In this document: positions 42,640 through 54,480 of the stretch, in pieces
Layout of the letters: the number at the start of each line of letters is the position of its first letter
How positions within the stretch are numbered: position 1 is the stretch's first letter
Origin: Loripinus fragilis
Lineage: Eukaryota; Mollusca; Bivalvia; Lucinida; Lucinidae
Assembly (NCBI GenBank): GCA_964019695.1
Contig: OZ026518.1
Location: forward strand, 107,356,305 to 107,420,304
Length of the DNA stretch: 64,000 nt
Direction of reading: 5' to 3'
Notes under the pieces: generated by a model
Database searches by the model: none
What the model was told of the DNA's origin: nothing
The model's input: the letters and a program-made list of their open reading frames with translations, nothing else
Made by a program: the position numbers and the translations under genes

Positions 42640-43987
42640 ACAGTACAATATATACAATTCATAAGGAAATTAGGATTAGAACAAAAGCGTAAGCTTATAG
42701 AGTTCTTCTCCTATTATAGAGTACACTGTGATATGGAAGGCGGACTGTATCATGTGTCATAGCAATTTGTAGTCAATGTGATCACACATTGACCTGTCAA
42801 GCAAGTTTGATTTTTATGTCCATACATGCGGAATGGAAAATGACATAATATACTATGTGAACTTGTAAATTGATGAAAATACTAAGACAAATAAAAACTA
42901 ATGATGGAAGACGGGATCATTTGGATGTGAGTTTGGCATTTGGAGATCAAACATATAAGAATCGCATTGACTTTAATATATAGTTGTGTACATGGTCAAA
43001 TATACTCCTGTTACTATCTTCAGGCAAAGCTGGGTCACCATAAAGAAAAAGATGTAAGGAAGGGTTTTGAATTAAAGATATACTGTTTAATAGTTCATGT
43101 CTGATTGCTTGATAGTTTCTGCAGTGGAAGAAGTAATGTTGAGAGTTTTCAATACTACCACAGCTAAATAATGGTGAATCGGTTATGTTTTTAGTAAATA
43201 AGTCTAAATTAAGTGCACTGCAGCCTGTTCGAACACGTGAGTGAAGAATTTGAGGTTTTCTATTTCCATGATAGTAATTTCTAGGAATGGGTAGGATGTT
43301 TTTTTTTAGAAAGAGCTTGAAAGAGTTAAGAGTATTGGATTGTCTTGCTTCTAGTGGTAAATTGTTCCAGAGATGCAGAGTTGATGGTAAGAAGGAATCC
43401 CTGTATTGATTTGTTCTTGCTCGTATTGTTTGATAGTTATGTGCATTTCGTAAATTGTAGTATGGCCGATGTTTTTTTCTTTGATCTTTGCTGATGTTTA
43501 AATCAGACACCCTAGAATAACGACGAAGGAGGAGCTTTAAACCGTACTCTAACTTCCAAGTTTAGTTAAACAGCGATGTAGGCGGTAACTTACTAAAAAG
43601 CGACACATTATCCCGTAGGTAAATATAATATAATTGGCAGCTTAGGCCGGATGCAGGGAGGAGCGAATGTAAATTTCGTCAGGTGTCAGTAACACATGTT
43701 TATTTGCGCCTGCGCCATACTACAGGCTAGATAAAGGATTCTTCCTCGGCTTTCTGTTTAAACCGCTTGGTGGGCTACGCCCACCTTGCTGTTTAAACAA
43801 GAAAGCCTCGGAAAAGTATCCTTTATCTATCACTTGTATCTAGAAGCAGAACTAACTTGTGCTGGTATAAGGGAAGACAGATAGATAGGTATGAGATGGT
43901 TAATCATTTTATAAAGAAGAGTTAATTTATGGTTGCTCCGTCTTTTTGAGAGTGATTCCCAGCCTAAATATATAAAAAGATTGGCTA
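42640..43987 (-). pseudogene. 5'-truncated LINE inserted in the Penelope-like element
   Basis: On the minus strand, the fragment at 43830-43987 reads LGWESLSKRRSNHKLTLLYK. The 187-codon frame 43510-42947 reads YYNLRNAHNYQTIRARTNQY, PSTLHLWNNLPLEARQ and ends with FDHVHNYILKSMRF. This is the standard C-terminal region after the RT of many CR1/RTE-type LINEs (W-N-x-L-P, and the paired C/H motif CGSIENSQHYFFHC). The RT itself is missing, as expected for 5' truncation. A MITE at 43727-43831 splits it. Confidence 0.7.
43727..43831. mobile_element. Hairpin MITE within the LINE tail
   Basis: TAGATAAAGGATTCTTCCTC pairs with AAAAGTATCCTTTATCTA. GGCTTTCTGTTTAAAC pairs with GTTTAAACAAGAAAGCC, and GGTGGGCTACGCCCACC forms the tip. 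It separates LINE residues ending SSASRYK from the downstream YYNLRNA segment. Confidence 0.75.
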
Positions 43988-44356
43988 TAACATTAATGTA
44001 TTGTAACAGACTGCATGCTTGGTGGTCAACCAATCACGGTTGGCAACTTTGCATTCCTCTTTAATTGCACGCCGGTGGGTCGGACTTCAGACTCTATGAC
44101 GGTTCTGACTTAAAGACTTACCTTTTGAAGAGATGGTAGGGGCCTGATACTTTGGCTGTGTGTCGGACCCACCGGGGGTTACCTGTTGGATTTCTTTTGC
44201 TCCGGTATTCAGTTTTATTTACTGTTGAGTCATTATCTTTGCTTCATCTCCTTGTTATATCTTGATTTATATGTTCTGAGAGATGATGCATTGATAAGTT
44301 AGGGTCTTTCATGCAAACCAAATATCTATGTGTCTTGATCCATATCTGAATTTAGG

Positions 44357-44655
44357 GTGAGGTTGGCGCCGTTTACCGGTTTAAGCCCTCCAGTAGATTA
44401 TTTTACTGACCGTTCCAAGGCGGTACTTATTTCGTTGATCTTTTATGCTTTTTCTGTCTTGTGTTTGCTATGCCTTTGTGAGCGTCTGTTTATATGTGCC
44501 TTGTGGTCACCTGCTGGGAAAGGACTGACCTCATGGCTCTCGTTTTTGGTGTCCAACTGTGAGTTTGTCACTTTCCTATTGGTACCCTGGGTCAGGTGTG
44601 GTACTTGATTGTATCGATTCCTGATCTTTGCACCCTAACTTACTTTGTCTTTGTG
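44357..44655 (+). repeat. Penelope-like 3' region (repeat B, reference copy)
   Basis: The sequence includes CACCTGCTGGGAAAGGACTG, TTGTCACTTTCCTATTGGTA and TCGATTCCTGATCTTTGCA. Fragments of it recur at 45918-46012, 52733-52990 (minus) and 59655-59800 (minus), which suggests 5'-truncated insertions of the same family. Confidence 0.75.
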
Positions 44656-45289
44656 GTATTACTAAAATAATTTGCACGAAATCCATTTTACGATACTAGT
44701 GACTGTTCAGCTGCCAATTATTTAACATTAAAAGACGTGGTTTTATGTGTTTAATTTGCCAAAAAGTATTGAAAGTCTAATTTTTGCGCCCTACCATTTT
44801 CTGAAAAACAAAATGTAGTAGGTATGATCAATCTTCTAAAAAATCAATGCCAATGGCGGTAAACGGTTCAAATTTTCAACACTATACCTCGAATAGTCGT
44901 CACTATTTGGACTAGATACATTTCATTACAAAAATTTCGACGTGCTCCGCACACGCCGACAAACCGTCAAGTAAAAGGTCATAACTGTGATTCCACTCAT
45001 ATTTGTACAAAATGTTTCCTAGATGTATATAAACACATCCTTAAAATGTCATAGAATTACTGATACACAGTCTCGCATCATAACAAAGGTCCGCGATTTA
45101 CTGGGACAACCCTCGTACGTTCCTTTTTAAACATAACTTACAAAACCTTACAGGTCGATCTATGTATAGATGCTTTCCCGTTTCAATCATTAACGCATGA
45201 CTTGAACACCTAAAATCAGCTTTTCGATACAAAAAGGTAAATCTATTTTCAGATTGCATTCTACTTTTAACATTACCTTAAACGAGTTA

Positions 45290-46400
45290 TAATGCTGCGT
45301 GATTTAGGAGAGCCTTCAATCTGCGAGTGCAACTGTTGGATTATACCATCATTAATCCTCTGCCCAATTGCACATCATCGCCTATAGTATTTGCTTCCCA
45401 CACATACCTCAAACCATAAGAATGAGATCTAAGCATATTATAGCATTGTCTTGGGTATCTGTGGTCAGGTTTTTGAAAAAAATTTAACCCAGTATTAATG
45501 CAATTAGTAAAATATGTAACAGCGAGGGGGTATCTCCCGCACTCACTCAGAACAAAGAAGTCTGCAGAGTTTTGATTTAAGCCGATAAACTGGCTATGTT
45601 CTTTCTCAATAGATTTACTGTACTCATAGCCCCATATTTCTGAGCCATAGCATATAATCGGTCGTACTATATAGAATCAAACATATATCTTTTGGATAGA
45701 AACTTCCAAAAGATCGTTGGTACTGAAAAATTCTACAGACAGTTTTATTGGCTTGGTGGGCTAGTACTTCTTTAGTTTTTGTCTTAACTAGTTTTGGGGT
45801 AAAATACCCCTAAGTATTTGTAGAAATGCTCCCCTGTAATACATTGTTTCTGTTTGCTTTACAATGCCACCATTACGGAAAACGATAACTTTTGTTTTTA
45901 AAAGGTTGTGAATAATTGTGTCGTTGTCACTTTCCCTTTGGTATCCTGGGTCAGTTGTGGTGTTGATTGTATCGATTACTGATCTTTGCCCTCTTTCTTA
46001 CTTTCAAAGTCATACCAACAGATTCACAGAATCTTTCTATTAAATTCATTTGTCTTTGTAATCTTATTATGGTGTCACAGACATTAACGCAAAAATGCCT
46101 TCTATTTCATCAGTAACAAAGACACCCCTGTCACATTCAGATCTTAGATATGATATCAAGTCATCTATAAACAGAGCGAAAAGTATTGGAGAACATACAC
46201 ATCCCTGCCTAGTACCAATATAAAATTGGAAAAATGTGTCAGCCCATACTTAACCTTTACACATGATTTTAATTGTGAATACATATAAACATTTCAATAC
46301 CGGTACTGTCTGGCACACCGGAGCGATCTGATGTGAATTTTTGATAGCATGTCGTATTTCGGCCTCAGTAATAGGCACGTCCAAACTTTCAGTGTCATTA
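45290..46400 (-). pseudogene. Decayed LINE reverse transcriptase (minus strand)
   Basis: Minus-strand frames with many stops show ESLDVPITEAEIRHAI, RQGCVCSPILFALFIDDLIS and, further on, KTKVIVFRNGG and EHFYKYLGVF. These are the region before the fingers, motif B and the part after the YxDD of a CR1/RTE-like LINE. A piece of repeat B (45918-46012) sits inside it. It is strongly degraded and cannot be active. Confidence 0.65.
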
Positions 46401-46430
46401 TTCTGAGTGGTATTATGAAGGTGATGGTTA

Positions 46431-46877
46431 GGCCAGAATTTTTATTAGTTGATTTATAAACCCTCCTACTGTAATTTTCCAGAAAGTAGAAAAAAAATAA
46501 TTTAAAAATTATTTTTTTATTTTATCCGCCATCTCTTAAAATTATTGGTTTCGTTGAATAAATAATATATTTTTGAGATTCTGTCTGTGTGTTTTTTGAG
46601 AGTAACACTGTTAAAAGTGATTGTCCTGTCCAGATTTTTAGGAAAATGATAAAATATTTAAAGATTTAATACAGACTGTTGGTTTAACTAACTAGTTTTA
46701 CTGTGGGTTTTTTCTGGAGACATTAATAAAGCTCTGAAAATGACCAGTTAACTGGTTATTTTCAGAAAAATGACCAGTTAACTGGTCATTTTCAGAGCTT
46801 TTTTATTTATTTTTTTCGCCCCCGAACCTAATTCTGAGAAAAAATTCCCGTAAATCAACTTAAAAAAATTCTGGCCT
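46431..46877. mobile_element. 450-bp MITE with GGCCAGAATTTTT termini
   Basis: GGCCAGAATTTTTATTAGTT at left pairs with AACTTAAAAAAATTCTGGCC at right. Near the centre is AAAATGACCAGTTAACTGGT, repeated twice as a perfect palindrome (46736-46795). It is AT-rich and non-coding. Confidence 0.75.
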
Positions 46878-47744
46878 TATTATCAATCTGTACTTGTGGT
46901 TCAAATGATGAAAACAATGTTTCAAAGTAGTTTACCCAATCATTATTACTAATGATATTTTGTTAACAGTCCCAGTAGAATTACCTTTTATTGTTTGCTA
47001 AAACTCTGTTTTAAATGTATCTTTCCATTCGTATTTGTTCCAACTGCTAGTAACATTCTCATCATAGTGATTTTTCGGTATACACATGTTAAGTGCGTGT
47101 AATTGTAGTGTACATATAACTGGAATATTGCGTACCTATTCAGAAGTAAGAACATTTGTTTAAACTAGCTGAAGCAATATCACACTGGCCAACGTAAACG
47201 CACCGGTGGTTGCTACAACGAGCTGGTGGTTGCATTTTTCAGCACAGATGGTGGCGTAAAAGGTAAAAAAATCTATACCTGTTGACTTCACGATTTATTT
47301 ATAAACTTGCATTTACTTTATTTGTGATGACACCTGGCGCACAGACCACCGGTAACATTGCAGTTTATGGCTCTGCCAAGCAATTGGTGATTCAATTCAT
47401 GGTTTGGACTGCAAATCCAACAAAGTTCTTGAGTTTTGCCGTGACAGGTGCTTTTTTCTAGTGTAACTGCCTAAATTGAGAGAAATCTGCATGTCTAAGC
47501 GCAGCTGGTGTCATATTTCCATGAAATAACATCCAAAAACGATTATTACTTTCTATTTTTTTCTTGGTAAACTAGCAAATGTTTTATTGAGGAATTTTAT
47601 TACAACGCACTGGGAGCATTTTTTAAAGCATTGATGCAACGCGCTGATGGTTGCATAGAAGTCTTGTGGTTGCTGGTGCAGATTCACCACATCATTCGCT
47701 GTTCACATAAACGTTACAAAAATCGCCATTTCAACCAGTACATG

Positions 47745-48120
47745 ATATTGTGATACTGTGAAGAATGCTCAGGGGAGCCTGTGCAAACGTCCAGACTCAC
47801 AAGAGCCTTTGCTGCCAGCACAAGATATCTTGATATTTATTACATTGTCCAGTGATTTTGCCTGCGCAAATGTGCAGACTCACCAGAGTATTCGCTGCTG
47901 ACGTAAATAGCACACAAATCGCCATTTAAGGCAGCACAAGCGATTCTGTACAGTGACGAAGGCTAAGGTAAGCCTGTGCGAATGTGCAGACTCGCCTGAT
48001 CCTTCGCTGCTCGCACAAAATGGCATTCAATCGCCATTTGAGTCACCACATGAGAATTTTGAACTGTGACGAAGGCTCAGACTAGACCAAGCTAATGTGC
48101 AGACTCGCCAAAGCCATCGC
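47745..48120. repeat. About 110-bp tandem repeat, 3-4 copies, inside the inverted-arm element
   Basis: Units share ACTGTGACGAAGGCT, AGCCTGTGCGAATGTGCAGA, CTCGCC..A.CCTTCGCTG and CACAA.ATCGCCATTT. Related pieces at 48590-48670 and 48960-49030 lie on the other side of the inserted repeat A. Confidence 0.75.
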
Positions 48121-48144
48121 TGTTCGCATGAATGACACCCCAAA

Positions 48145-48560
48145 ATAGTAAGTGAGTATCACAATCTCAAACTGCAGACAAACCCATGGCACTGAGAGGA
48201 ATAGCCACACAACAATCACGAGACACCAGGAAGACAAACTTAGCAAAGCAGCCAGCTCTCTCTCTTCCCCATCAAGATGATCCCAAAACAAGAATGGACA
48301 TAAAGTAACAAAATATAGAACAATTACAGAATCCTGTAATGGGAGTAACGATCAACAACGAATCAACAACAACAGAATCACCACGTTAGAACAGACAGCA
48401 GCCTATATCTCTGGGGTGCTAAAATTGCATTTTACTGGTACCAAATATTCGCCCTAGATTCTGCTGTTATTGAAGCACCAAAAATGTAAGCTCGCATGGA
48501 GGCTTCTTAACTATTGTAATATATCATAACGGACAAACAATCTCATTAAATTAAAAGCTT
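48145..48560 (-). mobile_element. Repeat A copy
   Basis: It starts AATAGTAAGTGAGTATCACA and continues CAACAACAGAATCACCACGT and AAATTGCATTTTACTGGTAC to TAAGCTCGCATGGAGGC. It is inserted between the tandem units of the 2.4 kb element. Confidence 0.7.
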
Positions 48561-49744
48561 TGGTGCCAATCTGAAAAATAGGCGGAAACACTCTCAAAGT
48601 GCGAACAGGGCTAGCTTTGGAGTGTCTCTGGTGAGGCTACACATTTGCAGAGTCACGCTTGAGCCTTCATCAGTGTACAAAAACCACAAACTCTATGCCT
48701 ATTGACTGTATGATTTCTTTATAAGCTTGCATGATGACCCAATGCGTACAAACCGTCAGTAACATTGCAGTTTATGGCTCTGCCATGCTATTGGCGTTTT
48801 AATTCATGGTTTGACAGAAAAATCCAACACAGTTGTGGAGTTTGACAGTGACAGGTGCTTTTTTCTATTGTGACTGCCTAACTTCAGGAAAATTCTGCAT
48901 GTGCTATGTTATCATAGTCCCATGAAATAACATCAAAATCGATTACTACTCTCTATTTTTTCTATGCAGAGAAGGCTCTGGCGAGTCTGTACATTTGCAC
49001 AGGCCAACCTGAGTCTTCGTCACAGTTTACTGAAATATTATGTGTTGGCTCAAATAACGATTGATGTACCGTTTATAAGAACAGTTAATGCAGTGATGAG
49101 GCTGCACCAGGAACCATGGCACATCTAGGTAACCATCAGTGCGTTGTTTCAATGCGTCAAAAATGCTCCCAGTGCTTTGTAATAAAATTCCTCAATAAAA
49201 CAGTAGCTAGTTTACCAAGAAAAAAAGATACAAAGTGGTAATCGTTTTATGGATGTTATTACATGTAAATATGATAACAGCTGTGCCCAGACATGCATAT
49301 TCCCCTCAATTTAGGCAAGTAAACTAGAAAAAAGCACCTGTCATGGTAAAACTCCAGAACTTTGTTGGATTTGCAGTTCAAACCATGAATTAAATCACCA
49401 ATTGCTTTGCAGAACCAGTAACTACAATGCTATCGGTGGTCTGTGCGCCAGGTGTCATCACAAATAAAATAAATGCAAGTTTATAAATAAATCATAAAGT
49501 CAACAGGTATAGATTTTTTACCTTTTACGCCACCACCTGTGCTGAAAAATGCAACAACCAGCTCGTTGTAGCAACGATCGGTGCGTTTACATTGACCAGT
49601 GTGAATATAACCAAATAAACTTTTCACTTCGTTTGATACGCAAGTACTATAGTGCCAACGAAGAGTGACAGTCACGTGATATTTTGTTTACAATTGCCGA
49701 GTATATAGTACAATGCTACCCATAAAATATTAACTTGTGTTCTT

Positions 49745-50221
49745 CACGTTAGAAGATACTGTAGTGTAGTGGTTATGTCAACGGCGTTCGACGCAGTCGT
49801 ACCAGGATCGAACCTATTTAGAGGTTGTTATTTTTTTTCTTCATATTTTTACTAGGCCCAAAAGGAACAGGCGGCATTATTTCAGCTTACTGTAAATTCG
49901 GAAGTTTTCGTAAAGTTTTATTTTCGCAAAATTTCTCACATGCAAAATTTCGTGAAAATAAAATTATCGCGAAATGGCGAAATCACTCTGTTGTTTACTT
50001 GCCCTAGCACCTAATTTTTACGTCGCAAATATGTCTTTTAACGCTCACATTCGCGTGTATTTCATAATTTACAGTAGCTTGTGTTGTTACAGAAGTTTTT
50101 ATATATGTACCTTATACATGTTAAAGGGATAAAAAAATAAAAAAAAATAATAATAAATAAAAAGAAAAATAAATAAGACATGAAGAGAATAATAAAATCA
50201 GACCTCCACCCCTCCCCCCTC

Positions 50222-50252
<31 letters not shown>

Positions 50253-50360
50253 AAAAAAAATAAAAAAAATGAATAAAAAATAGCAGCCAATGAGATCCGA
50301 ACGTAAAAAATGTTCTTTGTGGTTTAGTAATCTTCCTCGTTACCACTTGAGCTACCGCAA
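49745..50360. repeat. Diverged tRNA-like fragments and simple A/T-rich repeats
   Basis: GTAGTGTAGTGGTTATGTCA with GGATCGAACCTATTTAGAGG (49760-49825) resembles a degenerate SINE head. 50128-50270 is a low-complexity AAATAA run with poly-C and poly-A. Frames through it encode only homopolymers. Confidence 0.45.
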
Positions 50361-50559
50361 TTCTATAGATTAACTGTGTATTTATCCTGTCATGAAAGGT
50401 AAGTCCCATAACTTTGTAAACAAAACATGACGTCACTTCTACTCTTGGCTGGCAGAATAATAATATTTCCATCTTGGCCTTTATGTCACCATAGAGTCGC
50501 CCATTCAGTGAGAGTCCAAATCTGTTATAAACAGTTATATCTTAAGCGTTTCTGTCAAT

Positions 50560-51110
50560 CTTGAATATTTCATACAGGTAATCAGTATCTCCAAAGACAA
50601 GGTCAAGGTCATCATTTGGGATATAGTCCAAAATGTCTTTTTTCCTTGCATTAAGATCTCTTGAAATAGGGGGAATGAAATCAACCTGTTTATGTTTTAA
50701 TGATGTTTCCTTATTTTTAACTTTTTTCTAACATTCATGAATACGCAAATTATGCACATAAGATGATTTGTATATCTGACCATGAAATAAAATGCATGTG
50801 TCTAAGCTTTTATTTGGTACCAATTATACTAATCTATGATGCGTAGCAGCTGAGATATCATTGATTCTTTAGGTACACCCCCATTCTTGAATCACATTTT
50901 AAATATTTTTTTTTAATATATGAATATGCAGATTATATCATTTGCATATGTGACAAATAAGTAAAAGGTCTGTCTAAGGTCTAATGTGGTATCAAGTCAA
51001 GTAGTCTAAGATACGTAGCAGCTGAGATATGAGTAATTTTGTAGGCACACCCCCATTCTTGAATCCATTATGGGTTGCCATTGACACCATGCATTCTCTG
51101 ATAGCCTAAA
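50560..51110. repeat. Two-copy ~185 bp direct repeat
   Basis: ATGAATA.GCA.ATTAT.. through CGTAGCAGCTGAGATAT and GGTACACCCCCATTCTTGAATC occurs at about 50730-50893 and 50918-51066. It is an old duplication with ~20 percent divergence. Confidence 0.65.
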
Positions 51111-51895
51111 CAGGTTTATTTTGTGGACACTTTTGTTCCCCATTAAAGTGGTCATAATTCAGAAATTGGCAGCCGCCATGAAAAATGATCCAAAGGTGCA
51201 AGACAGGCTCAGTTGGTTCAGTTGGCACCTGGACTATTTGTCAAAGAACTTTTATATATAGTTTTTAAGAATTTAATAACCAGTAAAATTACAGATGTTT
51301 GACCTTGACCCCCTTTTTAGAAGATGGATTCAGGCAAGATAAAAAGTTATTATTCTAAAATTACAAAAAAATAAATTGCATGAAAAACACTTACAACACA
51401 ACATAAGTTATTTTTCTTCATATATTTCGAAAAAGTATAGTATCGAGTTATCTCCCATTTTGCACTTTGACGCTACACCTTTTCGAAGTGTCAACACCTG
51501 GATATTGAAAGTAGAGATGATAGAGCATTCTCATCCTTTCGAATGATTGGTGTATTTTTCTCCTTAATTAGGGCCTATTTAAATTGATCTTTAATTGGCA
51601 GTCACTGCTTTGATACCAGGTGCTTTGTTACCAAATCCCTAGATTCAAGTGCGTTATTATTTTTTCTTCTTATTTCTCAACCGAAACGTATGTTGTGGGC
51701 GTTTAAAAAATTCCGTCTCATTTGGTTAAGTTAAAACTGATAAGTAAGAAATTATTCACAATTTTATGCTCATTTGTTTTGTTTCTCTGGACATTATGTA
51801 AATTGTAATTGTAAAATCATTAACCTTTAAATTGCCCAGAATAATTAGCAGACACATTTTCACATTTAGAGACCAAATTAAGCGTAAAACTATCT

Positions 51896-52368
51896 GTGAG
51901 TCATTAGCCCTTTTCTTTATTTCATCATGGTGTGCTAATTTGATTAGAGTGTTTCTCCATGATGATTCATTGTATTAGTTAGAAGGCATCCATGCGAGCT
52001 GAACATTTCTTGTACCTCAACAAAAGCAGAATCTAGGGCAAAAATTTGGTACCAGTAAAATGCATTTAAGCCCCCTTGGTGGCTTAAGCTGATGTCTGTT
52101 CTAAGACGGTGGTTCTGTTGTTGTTGACTTTTTGTTTATTGTTACTCCTATTGTGGGAGTTTGTAATTGTTCTATGCTCTGTTGTGCGTTACTTTGTGTC
52201 CATTCTAGAATTGCAATCATCTTGATGAGGAAGAGAGAGCTGGTTGCCTTGCTTAATTTGTCTTTCTGGTGTCTCTTGGTGGTTGGGTGGCTCTTCCTCG
52301 CGGTGCCGTGGGATTGTCTGCGGTTTGTGATTGTTGTATTTCCTGATCATACTCACTTACTATTTTTG
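51896..52368 (+). mobile_element. Repeat A, longest plus-strand copy
   Basis: It begins CTGTGAGTCATTAGCCCTTT and passes through ATGCGAGCTGAACATTTCTT, GTACCAGTAAAATGCATTTA and GAGAGAGCTGGTTGCC to TATTTCCTGATCATACTCAC. It matches 27389-27866 over most of its length. The internal open frame at 52132-52464 is conserved only as part of the repeat. Confidence 0.75.
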
Positions 52369-52732
52369 ATATTTTATGTGAATCGTTTGCCAGCAGATAC
52401 TTCATTTGGTTCCGATAGAATGCTTTATTTACCTCTAATACGGACCTCTACAGCAATACAGTGATTGTCGTTTTCAGTAGTGTCAGTTGTGCATGGTATT
52501 GCAAACTTGACTTGTAGATGATATTAGTATTTCTAAGAGCATACATTATGGAGGACAAATATATAAATAAAATATCTATAGACAGATGAAATAATTTTAC
52601 GACTGTTGCATCGTTTTATTGATATCCCAATGTTTAACATCAAATATCTTCCAATGCATATACTGGTGCAATTTAAGCAAGTTTCGATTAAATAGCTTGT
52701 ACATATAACAACTCCATCATATCATATTAGCA

Positions 52733-52990
52733 CCGAAGTAAGAAAGAGGGCAGAGATCAGGAATCGATACAAGCAAGCACCACACCTGACCAAGGGTACC
52801 AATGGGAAAGTGACAACGTCACAATTAGATATCACAAACGAAAGCCAAGAGGTCAGTCCTTTCCCAGCAGGTGACCACAAGGCATCAACAAACAGACGTG
52901 CATGAAAGCATAACAAAACGAGACAGAAATAACATAAATGATCCACAAAAGAAGCACCGCCTTGAAAAGGTCAGTAAAAATATTTTACTG
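52733..52990 (-). mobile_element. Penelope-like 3' fragment (repeat B)
   Basis: GCAGAGATCAGGAATCGATA, CACACCTGACCAAGGGTACC and CAGTCCTTTCCCAGCAGGTG are the complement of 44390-44650. It is 5'-truncated relative to the copy in 40790-44655. Confidence 0.75.
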
Positions 52991-53157
52991 GAGGGTGTAA
53001 GACAGGTTTTCTTATGGCTTGTCTCATTGTCAAGAACTGCAGCTGTTGCCAGAGACGTACACTATGAGCTCCTTTTCACTTGGTGTGGAAACTGAGTGGG
53101 AGAAAAGTGCTGTAGTTACCTGCATTACGTCATCCATTCACTTTCAACAGCTTGTTG

Positions 53158-53671
53158 TTTAACCCTTAAAGCGCCAAGCACGACTGCAGCACATCTTTCA
53201 TGAGCGGATCGGGGGGGGGGGGGGGGGTCCCAGGCCCGACGGCCAGAAAAAAAGTCTGGACAACGTTTGTTTTAGTCCTCAAATTATTTTACAGTTTACA
53301 GAGGGGGTCCAATGGTTTTATTACAGGAAAACCCATACCTTTCCAAGGATCCAGAGGGGGCCAAATATTTTCCAAGGGGTGGGGGGGGTGTCCCACTTTT
53401 TCCAGGGGTGGGGGTCCAAATGCTAATTTCTATAGAAACCCATATAACTTGTGATTTTCCAGGGGGCGGGGGGTCCCGACCCCCTAGCCCCCCTCTGGAT
53501 CCGCACATGTCTTTCATAATTGTTCGAAAGTAATAAGGTATGATATTTCATGAGAATCGTCTGTCAGCAGACGATTCTCATGAAATATCATGCCTTATTT
53601 GTTTTTTTTGAAAAAGCGGCAAAATTTGAAATTGTCGTCTGCTGCAAATTATAGGTTGCGCTTTAAGGTTT
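53158..53671. mobile_element. MITE, TTAACCCTTAAAGCGCC family (copy 3), with nested insertion
   Basis: The left tip TTTAACCCTTAAAGCGCCAA, the right GCGCTTTAAGG and the central hairpin GAGAATCGTCTG/CAGACGATTCTC (53548-53580) match copy 1 at 448-662. An insertion at 53203-53504 splits the left arm. It is flanked by ACATCTTTCAT and ACATGTCTTTCAT, a probable imperfect target duplication. Confidence 0.75.
53203..53504. mobile_element. GGATCCGC-type repeat nested in a MITE
   Basis: It opens AGCGGATCGGGG with a run of G and ends CCCCTCTGGATCCGC. The interior has GAGGGGGTCCAATGG and GGGGTCCAAATG units. It is the same family as 6774-7040. Confidence 0.6.
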
Positions 53672-53758
53672 TACTCCTTGCATGCTGGGTAATAATTGTA
53701 CATATCTACCTGTTGTCTGCAGATTAAAAAAATATTGTTTTAACATTTGTCAAAGGGA

Positions 53759-53823
53759 CAAACAGTTTGGATCCAGATTCGCCCCCACGGTTTGTGAGGT
53801 AGATCTAGATCCAAACTGTTTGC
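53759..53823. repeat. Short fold-back hairpin, CAAACAG family
   Basis: CAAACAGTTTGGATCCAGAT pairs with GATCTAGATCCAAACTGTTTG. It is followed by the family trailer CAGCAGATG. Confidence 0.7.
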
Positions 53824-54354
53824 AAAGATAATACATGTATCAGCAGATGGTGTTTATCGTCACTAACAGGAGTTAATTAATTTCTGAATTCACTTTTGTG
53901 GCAGCATGTGGCATATCAGCTCATGCGAATGTCATTGTAATTAAATATTTTTAGGAAAGACATGTGTGCTGTGTATTGCTGAAATAAAATGAACCACAAA
54001 TCGAAGGTCCACTTTTGTCATAATAAGATAATGACGGCATATGGTGAGACAAAGCATATATCAAAGTAGGTTTTTTTGAAACTATCTGTCTCGTAATCAT
54101 ACCGTGTTCTCTTTTGTGGATATTTGCAGCAATACGTTAAGTTTTGCTTTTATTGTGAGATATGCTGTCTAGAAAGCAGGAAACTTGCACAAATGTCAAC
54201 ATTCATTATACAACTCTTTTGTTTCAAATCACCAAAATGGTCAATTTGTGGCAACAGGAGAAGCACAATTTTGAAGAAATTATAGTGCAAACACAACATG
54301 CATAGAAGATGATATTAATAATACTTTCAAGACTACAAGCAGTGCAGATTCTAT

Positions 54355-54480
54355 TTTATATAAAAAAAAACAAAAAAAAACAAAACACAAAAAAAACATC
54401 ACCAAAAACAATCAAACAAAACAACAACAAACTAATAACAACAAAAAACAACAACAACAAAAACAACAATAAAAACACGA
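54355..54480. repeat. Low-complexity A-rich (CAA)n tract
   Basis: Runs of AAAAACAAAA and AACAACAACAA over ~125 bp, probably an expanded retroelement tail. Confidence 0.8.

Larger units (their letters stand above)
40790..44655 (+). pseudogene. Penelope-like retroelement, decayed and interrupted
   Basis: Across three frames with many stops I read ITGNLNVIPDARVRNIISKG, KVPTLYWLPKLHKNPYKA, STYDFSTLYTTL, GIPMGTNCAPLVADLFLF and a conserved LLTQKLLKQGYRYHKL tail. The LPKLHK and YDFSTLYT motifs with GIPMG fit a Penelope-like RT as I recall it. The catalytic YxDD motif at 42040-42054 reads YLEDI, so one catalytic Asp is lost. The sequence is cut by a LINE fragment (about 42640-43987) and resumes with its 3' region (ALWSPAGKGLTSWLSF, WVRCGT frame), which also occurs alone elsewhere in the window. 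Confidence 0.7.
40328..45115. mobile_element. Mariner-like non-autonomous element, copy 2, split by other elements
   Basis: The left half 40328-40785 and right half ~44655-45115 align with 32999-33470 and 33465-33996 of copy 1. The tips CGAGGGTTGTCCC and GGGACAACCCTCG are perfectly inverted, and TA flanks both ends (40326-40327 and 45116-45117). About 3.9 kb of Penelope-like and LINE sequence is inserted in the middle. Confidence 0.8.
47179..49607. mobile_element. 2.4 kb element with ~480 bp inverted arms
   Basis: The left arm 47179-47660 starts ATCACACTGGCCAACGTAAA and is mirrored by 49110-49607, which ends TTTACATTGACCAGTGTGAAT. A third, diverged copy of part of the arm, in left-arm orientation, lies at 48690-48960 (GTAACATTGCAGTTTATGGC). 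Between are a ~115 bp tandem (47745-48120) and a copy of repeat A (48145-48560). No transposase frame is seen, so it is a non-autonomous DNA transposon with nested duplication. Confidence 0.8.

Noticed and set aside
50062..50472. 136-codon minus frame with long Phe runs
   Set aside because: Translation of AAA/AAT homopolymer DNA.
52132..52464. Hydrophobic frame ending in VIVVFPDHTHLLF, also at 30929 and in reverse at 48082
   Set aside because: It is part of repeat A; similarity between copies reflects shared origin of the repeat and not a functional membrane protein.
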